Source: Diplocarpon mali (taxonomy: Eukaryota; Ascomycota; Leotiomycetes; Helotiales; Drepanopezizaceae). Taken from it: a DNA stretch of 64,000 bases. Positions 28,926 to 42,061 of this stretch are shown here, piece after piece (position 1 is the stretch's first letter; every line of letters starts with the position of its first letter). Location: assembly GCA_024741835.1 (NCBI GenBank), contig JAENRP010000003.1:189394-253393 (forward strand), written 5' to 3'. The notes beneath the pieces are model-generated. The model saw nothing but the letters and a program-made list of their open reading frames with translations, made no database searches and was not told where the DNA came from. Both the position numbers and the translations under genes were made by a program.

Positions 28926-31684
28926 ACGTCCTCCTGTGCATCGTTTTCGGCGTTGGAAAAATCATAGATTGGTTTCTGTGAGGATTTCTTTCTAGAGATT
29001 CGTTACGCGGAGTTTTTGACGGGATCCGAGTAGCCGTAATGGCGCGTGTCTCTCTTTCGTAACTTGTCGCATTGATCGAGAAGCGAAATTCTTTGTTTTT
29101 GTCACCGATTGGTGTATTTTTTCAGTCGGCCGTCATAGCATCGCGTTTCATCATCCATACAGCGTAATAGAACTACTAGAATCTATAATTACCGAATTGT
29201 ACACCGAGCTACCTCCTACCTACCCCTCGCGCCTGCTGATTTCTCGGTCCTAGATTTTTCGCTCAAGCTTATGCGCCCCTGATAAACTTCCCAGTTTCAT
29301 GCTAACACAAAATGTCGGTAAACTCAGACATAGTCTACAGCTGCGACGACTGATACAACTTGCCAGCAGAATGGACATGATCTCGAAACCTTGGCAGAAA
29401 AAGAAAGTTGAGCTAAGCTTGGAGATCAAGACCCGGAAGATAAGAGCGGCGATCCATTGATCTCTAGACAGCTTTGGCGGCGCGTCACGGCTGACAGGAT
29501 CTCGCTTGTGCCTCCCTGTATTGTTTTCTTTTCCTTACATTTGACAGTTGTCGAATCTGTTGGCATCGAAGCCACGATCCTGCGGGGCGGGTGGCGGATA
29601 TGTATCTTTTGCTATGTTGCAAGAGAAAGCCGAACGAAGGCTGTTTCTGGAACCGTCCTGGTGTGGAAAGACCTGGCGTTGTATCTGGAAAAGCGGCTGT
29701 AGTCGTCGATGGAGAGGGCGGGAAGGTAGTTTGCGACGAGGCTATTGTGCTAGCACTAGCAGTCAGAAGTGGAATGGACGATACCAGAGGATCATATCTG
29801 GCATGCTGACTATAAGACCAGGAAAATTACGCTGTGCACCGTTCTGGTGCCGTCGGTCATCGTCGGGGAAAGATCCGCCAGTGTGGCGATCCGTGGCTGG
29901 GTGACTGCGCCGGCGACGATTCGGAGGTGTCCCAGCTGCCATTTCCCAAATTCATGCCGCGCACACATCTCGGTCTTGGTCTGATGCAAAGCAGAAGAAG
30001 CGGGTACGGAGATGACCGGCATACCTGTTTCTGATTGCGAAACTAGCTTTGCTTGCATGCGATCCGGGCTTTCATTTCTTGCTGGGCAGGTATACGAAGT
30101 TTGAAGCCGGGTAGATGCCCTGTGTTTTTGACAGAGACGCAGATTTCCAAGAGGAATCATCTTAATCATGCTCAGGCTTATGACTAAAGCTCTCGAACTT
30201 TGCTCAGCCGCCAGAAACAGCTATAGTTTGAGTATCACCTGGTCGAACAAGGCCTTTTTCATGAACACAGTCACTTTGTAGAAGAAGCAGAGAAACCCCC
30301 AAAGCACCGAGGTCGGCAGTAAAATCACAGTTGATCCATGAATTCGATGCCAAATTTATGAATGGTTTCCGAAGGTCTACCTGGTCTAGCGATGACATCT
30401 CTCGTCTCCTAATCGCAAGGAGTCTAACTGCCGTTGCAGCGAGCATAAGGCTGAGGCTTGAGAGATTCATTTCATCTACTTGCGACACCACAAAACAGAC
30501 GAGTAGGACTTTCATTCAACAGGTCCGCGAGAGCATCAGGGAGTAGAAGCAGAGGCACCGCTTAGTAAAGCGGGTATTGCAACGATGACAACGTCTGAAG
30601 TTGGGCATGCAACACAGAGAGCAAAATGATTTTCACCGCAAGGCCGCACTTTGCCTTTCATCTTGCCTGTTGGACGATGTGCGGCATCCAGAAGTTTGCG
30701 CATCAGCACCCCAATCCTAGCAGACTACAGCGTCTATTGGATCTGACTTGCAGCTGAGCGAACAGAGGATTCCACTGCACAGGACTCACATGAGGACTGA
30801 AGACCTTGGGTCTTGAATTCCAAGTTGCCTTTTGGGGATGCTAAAAAGGTTGACAGGAGGGGCAATTTTTTAGGCTGGATACCCACAAGTATAATGTGTC
30901 GGAGACGAAGAAGGCGATCTTGAATATCTAGAAATATATGTAGCTCATATCTTTCCCGCGCTCATCCAGCTCATGTCCATCTTACCCTGGGAGGATCTTT
31001 CGGACGTTGTTATTTCACGCCAGGGGGAGTATGCCGAAGTTGAACAGCGCGGGATTTTGCTCTTGAAGTCCTCCCAAGCTTGACGTCGGAAGAGCAAAAC
31101 TGAGGCTGCCTTGTCATGGCGGAGAGTAATATCCCTAGCCTAGAGATGCCAGCAAGAAAAGCGCGTCGAGGGTCGACGCCGGCAGAAAAGATGCTGGGAA
31201 CCTTCCGAGGACCATGATATCCAGAATGCCGAGTATTACGTAGAAGTTGTATATCGCCCGGTAGTGGAATGAAGCGGCCTCAAAGTGAATCTCCGGGTGG
31301 GAGTCCAGATGCCTTGAAGCCGTAGCTCATGGCTCAGGTAGAGAGATGCGTGCACTCTAGCAATGTCAAATGGTTCAGCAAAGAGTGGAATGGGTACCTG
31401 CACTACATTACAGAAGATGTTGAGGAATTTGAAGAAGATCCGGCACAAGGCGCTTCGATTCGAAGCGAAGTCCCTTGAGAAATAATGGAGCCCTTGAGTG
31501 GGGAGCTTGCGACCCCCCTCCCCCCCTCCCCCCAAACTGCCCCTCATCTCACAACACCACAACTCTCGTCAACTCACCCGCCTCGTTGCTGGAGCTACTG
31601 GCTTTCACTCGATTTCACATCACACTACGTCCCCTTGCCAAATCTCCAAACCTCCAAACCTCGACGAATTCCCCACAGAGGAAT
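28926..31684. other. Gene-poor region with possible gene debris
   Basis: About 2.8 kb of moderate-GC DNA with only short, overlapping frames. On the minus strand between about 31560 and 29500, broken pieces read like a membrane segment (FHYRAIYNFYVILGILDIMV near 31260-31200) and a Ser/Thr/Pro-rich tail, but stops and frame changes interrupt them. I cannot assemble a gene. The right end carries the RIB4 promoter with C-rich tracts (31510-31535). Confidence 0.3.
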
Positions 31685-32592
<908 letters not shown>

Positions 32593-32863
32593 TTCGGGTT
32601 TGGATCTGGTGTCGTGGGATTCAAAGGATGCTGGATATGGTTCAAGCAGACTGAACAGGATAAAACCCAGAACTGGGTGGCATACTCAGGTGGCCGGCCA
32701 TATCTCAAATTATATTGTACATATTTCCATGATACAATGCATCACATCGTGGAGTGCAAGGTAAAATGCCGGCCCAAAAAGTTCGGATCCAAATTCTTCA
32801 CAACGCCGGTATGCCAATGCAATATATAACAGAATTTTCCCCTCTGGTCTATCGCCCTCCGTA

Positions 32864-35716
32864 TTATTGTGCACATCCCATGAGGTCTTTCAAGCCATTA
32901 GTATCCTTGTCCTTTTTGGTTCTCCAGAGAGATTTCTTTTGCTGCCGCTTCTTCATCATTTCCTCCCAACCCTCCTCGTCATCCTCGTCCGAAACATTGC
33001 CGAATTTCTTGGCTGTCTTGATGCTGGCACCGCTCTTGTCTCCCCAACCGTTGAGAGCACCAGACATGGTAGAGGCTCTTGTGTGGTTGTGCTGGGCCTG
33101 GGGAGGCGCCTGGGAAACTGGCCTGTATCGGCCGGGCAGGCCAACGTTGCTCCGCTCTGAAGGAGCGATCGATGGCGCGTAGCCACCACCTTGGGAGTGT
33201 GCGTACTGGCTACCATTCTGCATCCAAGCAGCTGCATTGGGATCCAACATGGTCATCGCCCTTTGCTGCTGGGGTCCCACTTGCGGATGGGAGCTCGCCG
33301 GACGGAGGTGTTGGGCGCTACTTGGTCGAGGGAGTTCTCCCGCGGGTTGCATCTGACCGGGCGGCGCTTGTCCGCCTGCAGTCATTATCTGCATGAATTG
33401 CATCTGCATCTGCATGAACTGCTGCATTTGTTGCGACATCTGGATCTGTGCCTGGTCTCCCGGGGTCAACATCATGGGGTTCATAGGGCCCATTCCGTTG
33501 TTGCCGCCAAATGCCGGTGGTTGCATCCCCATCGTGGGACTGAAACCACCGCCCAGGGCAGAGCCGTAATCGCCTTGTGGGTTCGGATTCCCTCGTCTCA
33601 TTGCTCGAGACCTCTCCTCATTGACTATAACGCCAACCAGGCCTCCGGGTTGGCCTCGAGGGGCGGCTGCGCTCACAGAGCCAGCTCCACCACCAAATGC
33701 CAGAGACTCCCGGTGCATAGGGTTCACGAGGCCCGCGCCTAGATACGGATCTTGTGGCAAATGCCTAGCAAATACTGGGAGTCGGCTGTCTGCACCCACA
33801 ACACCGCCCGCGTTCATCTGGGCGGGGGATCTCAGGTTAGGATTTGATCCCATGCTTCGCATTTGCTGCTTCCCCTTGTTAGGAAACCCGTGTGCTTGGA
33901 GAATGGCTAATGGAACCTCCTCATCTTCCTCGGCTTCCTCGGCTCCGGGAACGGCCAGGTTCGGGCTGCTTTGCGTTGCGTGGACGTTGGGGCGGATAGG
34001 GGGGATTGCTTCACCAGTGACCTTCATCATCTGTTGCCGGTACACTGACATATGAGCCTCCTGCTTGCGGCGCTGCTTCGCAAGCTGCTTGTTCTTTTCC
34101 GCCTCGTCTTCGTCATCATCATATGGCTCCTCATCTTCGTCTTCATCTTCCTTGGAATGTCCTCCATAGCTCCCAAGACGCTCCTGATCTTGTTTATACC
34201 GTTCAAACTGAGCCGGAGTCATGACTTTGTTCTGTGGAGCAGTCTGTGTTGCAGGAGGTGATTCAGACTTCTCGCGGAATCGCTGGGCCAGGTCTGCTGA
34301 AGCCGCAATATTTACATCAAAAAGGTTGTCCTCCGAGTCCTTAGTCACAGGCTTCTTCGCTCTGGGAGTTGCCCCGGAATCGGTGGGCCAAGTTGACAGC
34401 GTCGAGTCATCCACCTTGTAAGATGCTGTCGAGGGCAGGGCCCAGCTGTCGCGGATCTTGGGTTCATAGCCGGTGTCGTTCATGCGTCGGCTTGCACTGA
34501 GTGATTCCCGCAGAAGTCGAGCGTCCTCGTCGACAGCATCTCCGTACTCCAAGGTGGATTGTCTTTTTGGTGGTTCCATAAAGGCGCTGCTTCTCCGTAA
34601 CCCGCTATTGGCAATTCCTCCCGATTTTTGTGGTCGAGCTTGAGGTTGGTTCTCAATGTCCCGCGGGGTGCTGTGCGGTGGAACTGGTGGTGACATACGA
34701 GGTACGAATGCAGGAGTAGAGTTGGACATCAAACCATCATGGGAATTTTGGCTACTCCACGAGTATGGTGATGGCTCGATCTTCTTGTTCTTATCAATAC
34801 TCAAGGGAGATGGTTGATTGAGACGACTTGCTGTGAGCGATCGGGTGGCTGGTCCCAAGGGCACCGTCTCCTAATTAAAAGTTAGAGGCGGAAATTATGG
34901 TAATTGAATGTGGATCAAAAAACATACAGGGCTCCTTGAGATGGCTCTTTTAGTCTCGGCATCCATGCCTGCGCTTTTTCGCTTGCCAAATCCACCGAAC
35001 ATGTGAGAAAAATCCCCTCCCAGATTCAGACCCAAGTCCTTCTCATCCAGCTTGGGAGGTGTTGCGGTGCTGGCGTAGCTAGAAGCTGTGACTGCCCGCT
35101 GTCTGCTCGTTGAATGATCATCTTCAATTACCGGAGACTCCGGAGGAGTGGTTTTACTGATAGGGGGCGGGGGAGCCCCTTTATTCTGTCGTCCCCAGGA
35201 TAGACTGCGGCCTGCACTCTTCAAAGAGAATGTCGAAGATGACTTGGGTACTGGGGGCAACGGGATATCACTAAATGGTTTGTCGTGAGGCGTTTTCCAT
35301 TCATCACGCCTCGTTATATCCGTTGATGATGGAGCTGTAGATGCCGCGCTCAGTCGGGAGGAGTTGTCGGTCGTGGAAAAGGTATTCGCGTTGGAAGCAC
35401 CACTGTCACTTCGTAGCGGTCAGCAACCGCATCATCTCTCCATCTCTCCTCGGATACCTAGGCCACTCTTAATCCACCCTCTTTTGGTTACTTACCGATT
35501 GTAAATATTCTCAAACATATTGTCGTCGTCTGCCACAAACGAGGCCTTCTGTACAATTGCTGACTTGCCAAATTTTCTTCTGCTGTCGAAAGATTTGCTG
35601 ACGCTGCCCTCTCGCTCGAAAACTTTGAAAGAAGGTTCTGCCACCGCTCCCCTCACGTCATCGAGCTCGTTCGCGGCCGATTTTCGCCGCCCGAATCCCT
35701 TTGGAAACTTCGGCAT
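32864..35716 (-). CDS. Fungal-conserved disordered protein of unknown function
   Basis: Three exons (35716-35496, 35402-34928, 34870-32864) encode 900 residues. The start is MPKFPKGFGRRKSA; an upstream in-frame Met at 35770 would add 18 residues but lies beyond the conserved-looking start. The protein is mostly disordered: Ser/Pro-rich in the first 400 residues, then an acidic stretch (KEDEDEDEEPYDDDEDEAEKN), a short helix (KQLAKQRRKQEAHMSVYRQQ), a Met/Gln-rich segment (QMSQQMQQFMQMQMQFMQIM), and a C-terminal charged patch (DEEGWEEMMKKRQQKKS). The N-terminal FKVFER and C-terminal WEEMMKKRQQKKSLW look like conserved anchors I associate with uncharacterised Pezizomycotina proteins. No domain or catalytic motif is visible, so I give no function. 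Confidence 0.85.
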
Positions 35717-37985
35717 ATAGTATATTATAATCGAAAACGACCAGATATCGTTCTCGACCTCGCACGCCAAGCAGATTGTCCAGTATTGGCAGTCTAGGGA
35801 AAACGACCGATATTATGTTTTGACTGACAAGAAATTCGTGAAGTTGACTTGAGCAAGAAAATAAATCCAGATTCAAATATGTGGTGCCCGGAAAAGATAG
35901 TAAAGAAATCGACAAAAGGGCATCAATAGAGGCTCGTAACGACAGAAAATATCTGCTGCTGGAGAACCACAAGGTAGGAGTCAGCGACAATACCAAAAAT
36001 CATGCAGTCGTCCGATGCCTAGGGCTGGTGGACTGGCGGGGTCGATTGAATGGAACTGATCGTGGCGGGTTGCAGACGCTCCGCTTCATCACTTTGCCTT
36101 GATGTAAGGGATGGGACTAGGTTGTGTTGAAGAGCGACAGAGGGTGTTAGGTGATGATGATTATCTTAGAAGTGGCAGCAGCATAGCTGTCGAAGGGTGA
36201 CCGGCCAGGTTGGCGAGGTGATTCGAGGGGTCGCGGCTTTGTTGTTGATGTCGTGGTATTTTGGGAGGCAGCCGAGTCGTGGAGCGGGAATCCTGGTCGG
36301 CCGAAACAAACAACCCGAGACCGAGGGAGAAGAGACGGGTAGGACGGACAGCACTTACCAGCACAGCGGACCCGGCGAGCAACAAAACGAAGGCGATGGG
36401 CGATGCAGCAATTCCTCACGTCGCCTGTGAGTGAGGTCGGAGATGGTCGGAACAAGCAGAGTCGGGCGGGCGATCAGCCTCTGGGGGGGGTTGGTTCTAT
36501 TTTTTTTTTTATTTTTTTGTTTTCCCTTTGCTGGACCCTCCGGAGCACTCTAGTCTGGTTTGAGGTTCTCTGTCCCTGGACCTGGACCCGCTTCGACGCT
36601 GGTGGCAGGCTTTCATATCATAATGATACTGTATCAAGCGCATCTGATTGTACTATGTAGACCAAGTTGGAGGCTGGCAATCTGCAAGTAGTCTATTCAC
36701 GACCGAGATATACTATACACATCACTCGGTCCTGGTACGGCTCCCATGCCTAGCTACTCGAATATACCTGGTTGGAGATCAATCGATGCCAACCACCGGG
36801 CTCAGCTCACGGCACAGAATGTGATGCGCTCATCATACTCTACGTGGAATGATACGGAGAGCATGAAAACGGAGCTGGACGCTCTGGGATCGGAACACGC
36901 GCATCAATGGCTCGTCAAAGCCACAGGCCTGAGTTAAGTATGGAATATATACTTTGTGCTAAAAGCTGATGTTCCAGAAAAGGAGAGGAAACCTTGTTGT
37001 CTACTGTGTAAGGTACTATTATTATATGAGGACCGCAGCACAACTCACGCGATTCGCTCCGTCTATCACTACCAAGACAATGACCGGAGTACCTGTCTGT
37101 CCGTCTGTCTGTCATCCTCCCCCCGTCACCACCACCGCCTCACCCTTCCCCTATCATGGGGGTGCCGTGCATCGCAAGCCCAGCATCCATCAAACAGCGG
37201 TAATCGTGCCATCTCGTCTGGTCTTTTCGCTGCAAGTTGGACCCTTGAGACTTGTTGATTCTTGCCCAGACTCAGATAGAGGATGCAGCTTTCCACGACC
37301 TGTGAAGAGCCTTTCCTCTCTGCTGCGTTAAATGATACGTGCCAGATGGTGGATTCCGCTTCCCGCTGTCCGCACGATCTGCGCTGTCCACGTCTGTGTT
37401 GTCGACGCCGTGGCCTGGAAAGAAGTCACCCTTACTCGGTATCGCGATTGAGTGATAATGATAGACTACCAGTACCAGTGCGGTCTTTGCTTGGACCATG
37501 TTCAGGGGTCGCGCATCAATGGCTGGCTGAGCCATATTACTTACTACTGTACACGACACGCGCATTAAAATAAATGTTGGATGCCCCTTAGTGAGTCCTC
37601 GGCCTAGCTACCTGCCTACCTCGGTACTCTCTTCTCCTCCAACAACTCCCATGAAGCAATTCAATGCAATCCTGTATCAGGAGTCATGGTGCTTTTCCAT
37701 CTTGACTCCAATCCAAGCGCGCCTTTCCCAACGACTTCACACCACCCAACAGGACCAGCATCTCGTCGTATCCCTACATGAATTGCGCTTTTCGAAAGGT
37801 TAATTACCAGCTTGGAACTCGGGAGTGGGCCTGTACAGCGACCGGAAATTCGGCAATAAGGCATCTCTGATTATTTCATGACCGTGTACCATTTGAACTT
37901 GTGTTTAGCACAACGCAACGCAGCGCTATGTAATGTGTGGAGAGTTGGGTTAAGGTTAGCCATCACAGCTCAAAAATTCATTATG

Positions 37986-38113
37986 CTTCGTCGCAGGTCA
38001 AACAAACACCATATGAAACTATGTTTAAACCCTTTAAACCCGCTGTGACCCCCGCGCCCCTCCCCCCCCGGGGAAATGCAACTTATATGGTGTTTATTTG
38101 GCCTGCGACAAAG
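37986..38113. mobile_element. MITE-like inverted-repeat element, copy B
   Basis: A 128-bp element whose ends are inverted repeats of about 31 bp: CTTCGTCGCAGG at the left and CTTTGTCGCAGG as the reverse complement of the right, both continuing to AAACACCATAT. The four mismatches I count over 31 positions are all C/T or G/A transitions. The centre is GC-rich (a run of C near 38059-38069). It shares its ends with copy A at 22677-22793 and has no coding capacity. Confidence 0.65.
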
Positions 38114-38610
38114 TAAGATTATCCATTGGAAAGATTTTCCTGTTTCTCTTCTTTCTCCCTGTTCCTCTGTAAAAGTCAGCCACATCTGAAATACTTCAAC
38201 CTGGAGCATGACAGACTCTGAAAAAACAGACTCGAGGTGCCAGTTCACGACATCAGAAGTGCATTAGCCGTGTTATGCTGCGTTTGGTAGGCGCCATAGC
38301 AATCCACTCCCAGAGGCCATACCATACCACCCCTGTCTGGCCGATCAAGTCTTTACGGATGAATGATTCCGCCTAGGCCTCCCCAGAACCCTTGGAGGAA
38401 TTTGAATCAACAACCAATCTTTCTATCGAATCAGATTCCAACCCAAGTCAAAAGTCGTCGTGAAAGCGAGATAAACTCGTCGAATGAAATCGGGTAGAAT
38501 CACAAAATTCAATATATTGGGTCAGATTCCTACTGGAGTCTATCTGTAGAAATAAGACAAGACGCGGCTAGCATCTCGGCTCCAGCGCGAATATCTACAA
38601 CCACCACCAT

Positions 38611-38695
38611 AAACAGACAAAAAAAGAATAAACAAATAAACAAACAAGTGAGCAAACAAGCGAGCAAACAAACAAATCAGTCAATAAACAAACAC
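38611..38695. repeat. AAAC-type microsatellite
   Basis: About 85 bp dominated by AAAC and AAAT units (ATAAACAAATAAACAAACAA and similar), non-coding. Confidence 0.85.
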
Positions 38696-39344
38696 CCTCG
38701 CCGCATCACATGTAGAGGCACCAGTAACCCATGCGCCCGGTCTGGAATGCGGATGAGGTCTGTGGGCATGAAGATGCAGATCTTGGGCCGCCCAGCCGCC
38801 TCGGGGCTTATGGGTAGGGGGCGGGGGTGGGAAACCGAAAGTGTCGCGGCGCACTTGCTGCATAGCGTAGCTGAGGTTTGCCCATCAAGCAGACAGAGAC
38901 GCTTCCTCTCGAATTTCCTACGGCCTTGTATATCTTGGAAAATATAGACAGCTGGAATATGGCGATAGCCGGTGTTCGATTTAACCGAGCCGAATGGATT
39001 CGGACGTTCGGGACGATTTCAGAGCTTACATGCTGTTCTAATTTCTCAAGCAGTTTTCATTGCTCGCTCGGGAGGGGGCTTTTGACACGATCAGATTAGC
39101 CGGGAAAGATCGGTGCAAGTGTACCTAGAAGGAGACCGTTACACGAGAGACTCGGATGTCATTGCTACAGTGGTTTCCATGGAAGAGATAATACACCCCA
39201 AAAAGGCAACTATTTGTTCGTACAACATTCAACGGCTACATTCGTATTATCTTTTCTGTTTGTACACTCGCGCCGTTTTTATTTACTGCTGACGCTGAGA
39301 TCTCACCCGCAAACAGCCTTCCACGCTGATGCCGTGTACCGCTA

Positions 39345-41449
39345 CTACTCTCCCTGCTGCTGCATATGTGTTGGGAGATTCCAAGAAGCGTAGTCTTGGT
39401 GGACGAAAGCTCTGTCAACGGTCGGGACTGACTCCAGAACATACCTTCAGCATGGTTAGCAGCGAACCACTTCACTCCTCACGATCACCGGAATCAGGAT
39501 GACGAGAGGACAGATAAGGTTTTTACACATACTGCAGCGACTCGCCCAAATCATGGCTGTCTCTCAGACTCATGTTCTCATCCAGGACGATATCAACCTC
39601 GACATTCAGCTTGTCTCCAGCATGATATGCCTGAAGCCCCTGGATCTGCTTGATCGTCTTCGCGAACCGCATCGTTAGGTAGAGGAGAACGTTTCGCTCA
39701 TCGGCCGTTGCAGCTGCACCGGAAAGGTTGCGGATGTGCCCCGCGGAGGTTCCAGCCCAATTGAAAATGACATAGAGAGAAAGGAGGAGACCTCCCAGAG
39801 CATCCAGCCACCAGAGCTGTGCGTAAAAGCCGACTAAAGAAAAAGAGTCAGGTCACGAACATAAAAATGCTTTCAAGTGACATGCATACCGAGAGGGAAT
39901 ATGATACTGAAAATATTAAAAATTATATCCGTCATCGCGTCTTGTGCTAGAGCCTGTACGCTCGAATTCTTGATCAGGCGGCAATATAGCCAGCAGAAAA
40001 ATTTTATGACGACTGTGCTAGACATGATGATTATGGCGGGCAGAGTAAGTTCGATAATCGAATGATCTCCAGAATTGAGTCTACTCAGACATTCCAGTGC
40101 GACTTGGAAAAACGAAGTCACCATAATTATGGAGAATACCAGAACACCGATAGGCTCCAGGCGTCTCCTGCCTATTGGATACTACGCAGCAAATCAGCAG
40201 TTGTTCTTTGGGATATCTCATGAGTCTCGGAAACACAACAAAGGCTCGGTTCCCGATAGCTCATATTTAAGATCTGGCTGCGAGAAAGGCTGACCTGATA
40301 TTGATCCTGAATCTCAATCAACCTCGTAGTAGTCCACACAATCGCCGTACTGAGGAAATCAAGAGCAGCATCGACGAGGGAAGCAAGTACAGACAGAGAG
40401 CTCGTGAGCACTATGGCGGCGATCTTCCCAGCAAGGAGGACTGCATTGGCAACCAGGTTGATATAAATAGCGACCTGTACGATCCGATCACCGCTTTCGA
40501 CACTATCGTCTTCGAATCCAGGAATTTCTGGCCTTGGCCCATCCCATTCATCCTCATCCTCGTCACGTCGCCCGAGGAGCGGCGTGACCTCGCTTGGAAC
40601 TTTGTATAGGTCTCTAGGTGTTCTTTTGACTTTCTTCGAAGCCGCCCCATTCACAGCGATCATATCATCAAGTTCTGCTTCTGGTGTACAAGACTCTTCT
40701 GAGATCGTGGGGGGAACTTCGAGGTCGCGCAAAGCTGCAGAGCTCTGATAACCACTGCCAGGTGTATCGTTGTATTCGTTGAGGAGATCATGGGGTAGGG
40801 ACGAGTCTAGTAGACGGTCAATATAGATGTACTGCTGCAAAAGGCTGTTGGTCCGTTCGTAGTACTCGCGTCTATTAATAATTTGATCAGTAACGTTCTA
40901 TGACATGATGCTCTTCGTACCACTTACATTGGCTTCTGCATCTGCTGCAATTGGTCTTCCGTTTTCCAGTATCTCTCTGCCAAAATGTCAGATCTTGAAT
41001 TCGAAATAAATATCTGATTGCGCCAACTACCACTCTCCATGCGAGATTCGGCATAGCTCTCAGGATTGCTCACCCCATTTATATCTGGGATTGCTATTGC
41101 CTATCAACCGCTGGGAACGCATCTGGGGCCCATTGAGTATGAGACTCAAGCGTCGCTCGTCAATGCTCATGAAGTCATCGCCGTCATCGAACTCCCGCGA
41201 GTGTCTCTCACCAGCTTCTTCATCGTCGGCCGAATCTCTGTTGCGGCGGGCAGAGGAGAGTCTTCGTTGCGTAGTCGCCTGAGGCTGGTTGGAGCGCGAC
41301 GTGATGAGATTCACGAGAGCCCCTTGCCCGTGAAGAGCCATTGGATTCGATCCATCTTCGTAGCTCAGCGACAAGAAGCCCCTTGGTCGAGCGATCTTTG
41401 CATGTCGTGGCGGCGAAGAAGCGTGGTCGTCGGACATTTTGCATTCCAA
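39345..41449 (-). CDS. Cation diffusion facilitator transporter, predicted Mn2+ type
   Basis: Six exons (41449-41074, 40976-40928, 40871-40295, 40181-39890, 39833-39533, 39444-39345) encode 564 residues; a second Met four codons later would give 560. The N-terminal 240 residues are cytosolic and low complexity. The transporter follows, with TM1-2 from VAIYINLVANAVLLAG to LDFLSTAIVWTT, then RRLEPIGVLVFSIIMV, TLPAIIIMSSTVVIKFF, DAMTDIIFNIFSIIFPL and the last segment WLDALGGLLLSLYVI. The cytosolic C-terminal CDF dimer domain ends TVDRAFVHQDYASWN. The metal site reads DAALD in TM2 and DAMTD in TM5; DxxxD in both segments marks the manganese subgroup of the family. Substrate and membrane are therefore inferred. 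All junctions keep frame. Confidence 0.92.
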
Positions 41450-42061
41450 ATGTCAATACAGCGAGAAAATCCCGGGTAGACGCGGAATCCACAGGCTGCT
41501 GTGAGGTAAAGATCGTGGAACAATGCCAGGTTAAGACCCTCAATATCCACTCGACGGCTAGCGGCATGGAAGACCAACCTGAAGTCCCATTATCGGGATT
41601 TCTAAGCGAATTACTATGGAATCCTTATCACTGCTAAACTAGTAATCTTTGTATTCACTAGTTGTTTGTCCGTTCAGAGCTTTTTGGAAAATATCATACA
41701 GTCTCTGTTTGGGGCAGAGAAACAGAACGTAAAGCAGAGTTTGTCTCTTGAGGTATTGGGTTGGTTTGGGATATTTAATTTTTACCGTGCTCAAAACATT
41801 TTGCAACTTGATCAGCGATGGAAATAGTAAAGCTGGGGAAAGATCTGGTGAGAAGGGTAATATTTATTCCGAAGTATTTCTTCCACGCCTCGGGCAAAAT
41901 AGCCGACCTCTCGTGGCAGCCAGGTAACGAAAGCAATTGACCAACATTATTGAAGCATTTCAAAAGTAGCAAAATAGTTACTAACATTCCGGCCGCACCA
42001 CAGCAGACTTGGGTATCTTCACGACATGTCTACTACCAGAAACGCCGGCCCACAAGAAGAA
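41450..42061 (-). other. Intergenic spacer between CDF and Rad60-like genes
   Basis: About 610 bp with the CDF promoter and the 3' UTR of the Rad60-like gene. No gene seen. Confidence 0.5.

Larger units (their letters stand above)
35717..39344. other. Gene-poor intergenic region with repeats
   Basis: About 3.6 kb without a supported gene. It includes a T-rich tract (36499-36520), a MITE-like element (37986-38113) and an AAAC-type microsatellite (38611-38695). Left of about 36400 it should include the promoter of the disordered-protein gene. Confidence 0.5.

Noticed and set aside
35717..35770. Upstream Met extending the disordered protein by 18 residues
   Set aside because: The downstream Met begins the motif MPKFPKGFGRRKSA that resembles family starts; the extension looks like translated leader.
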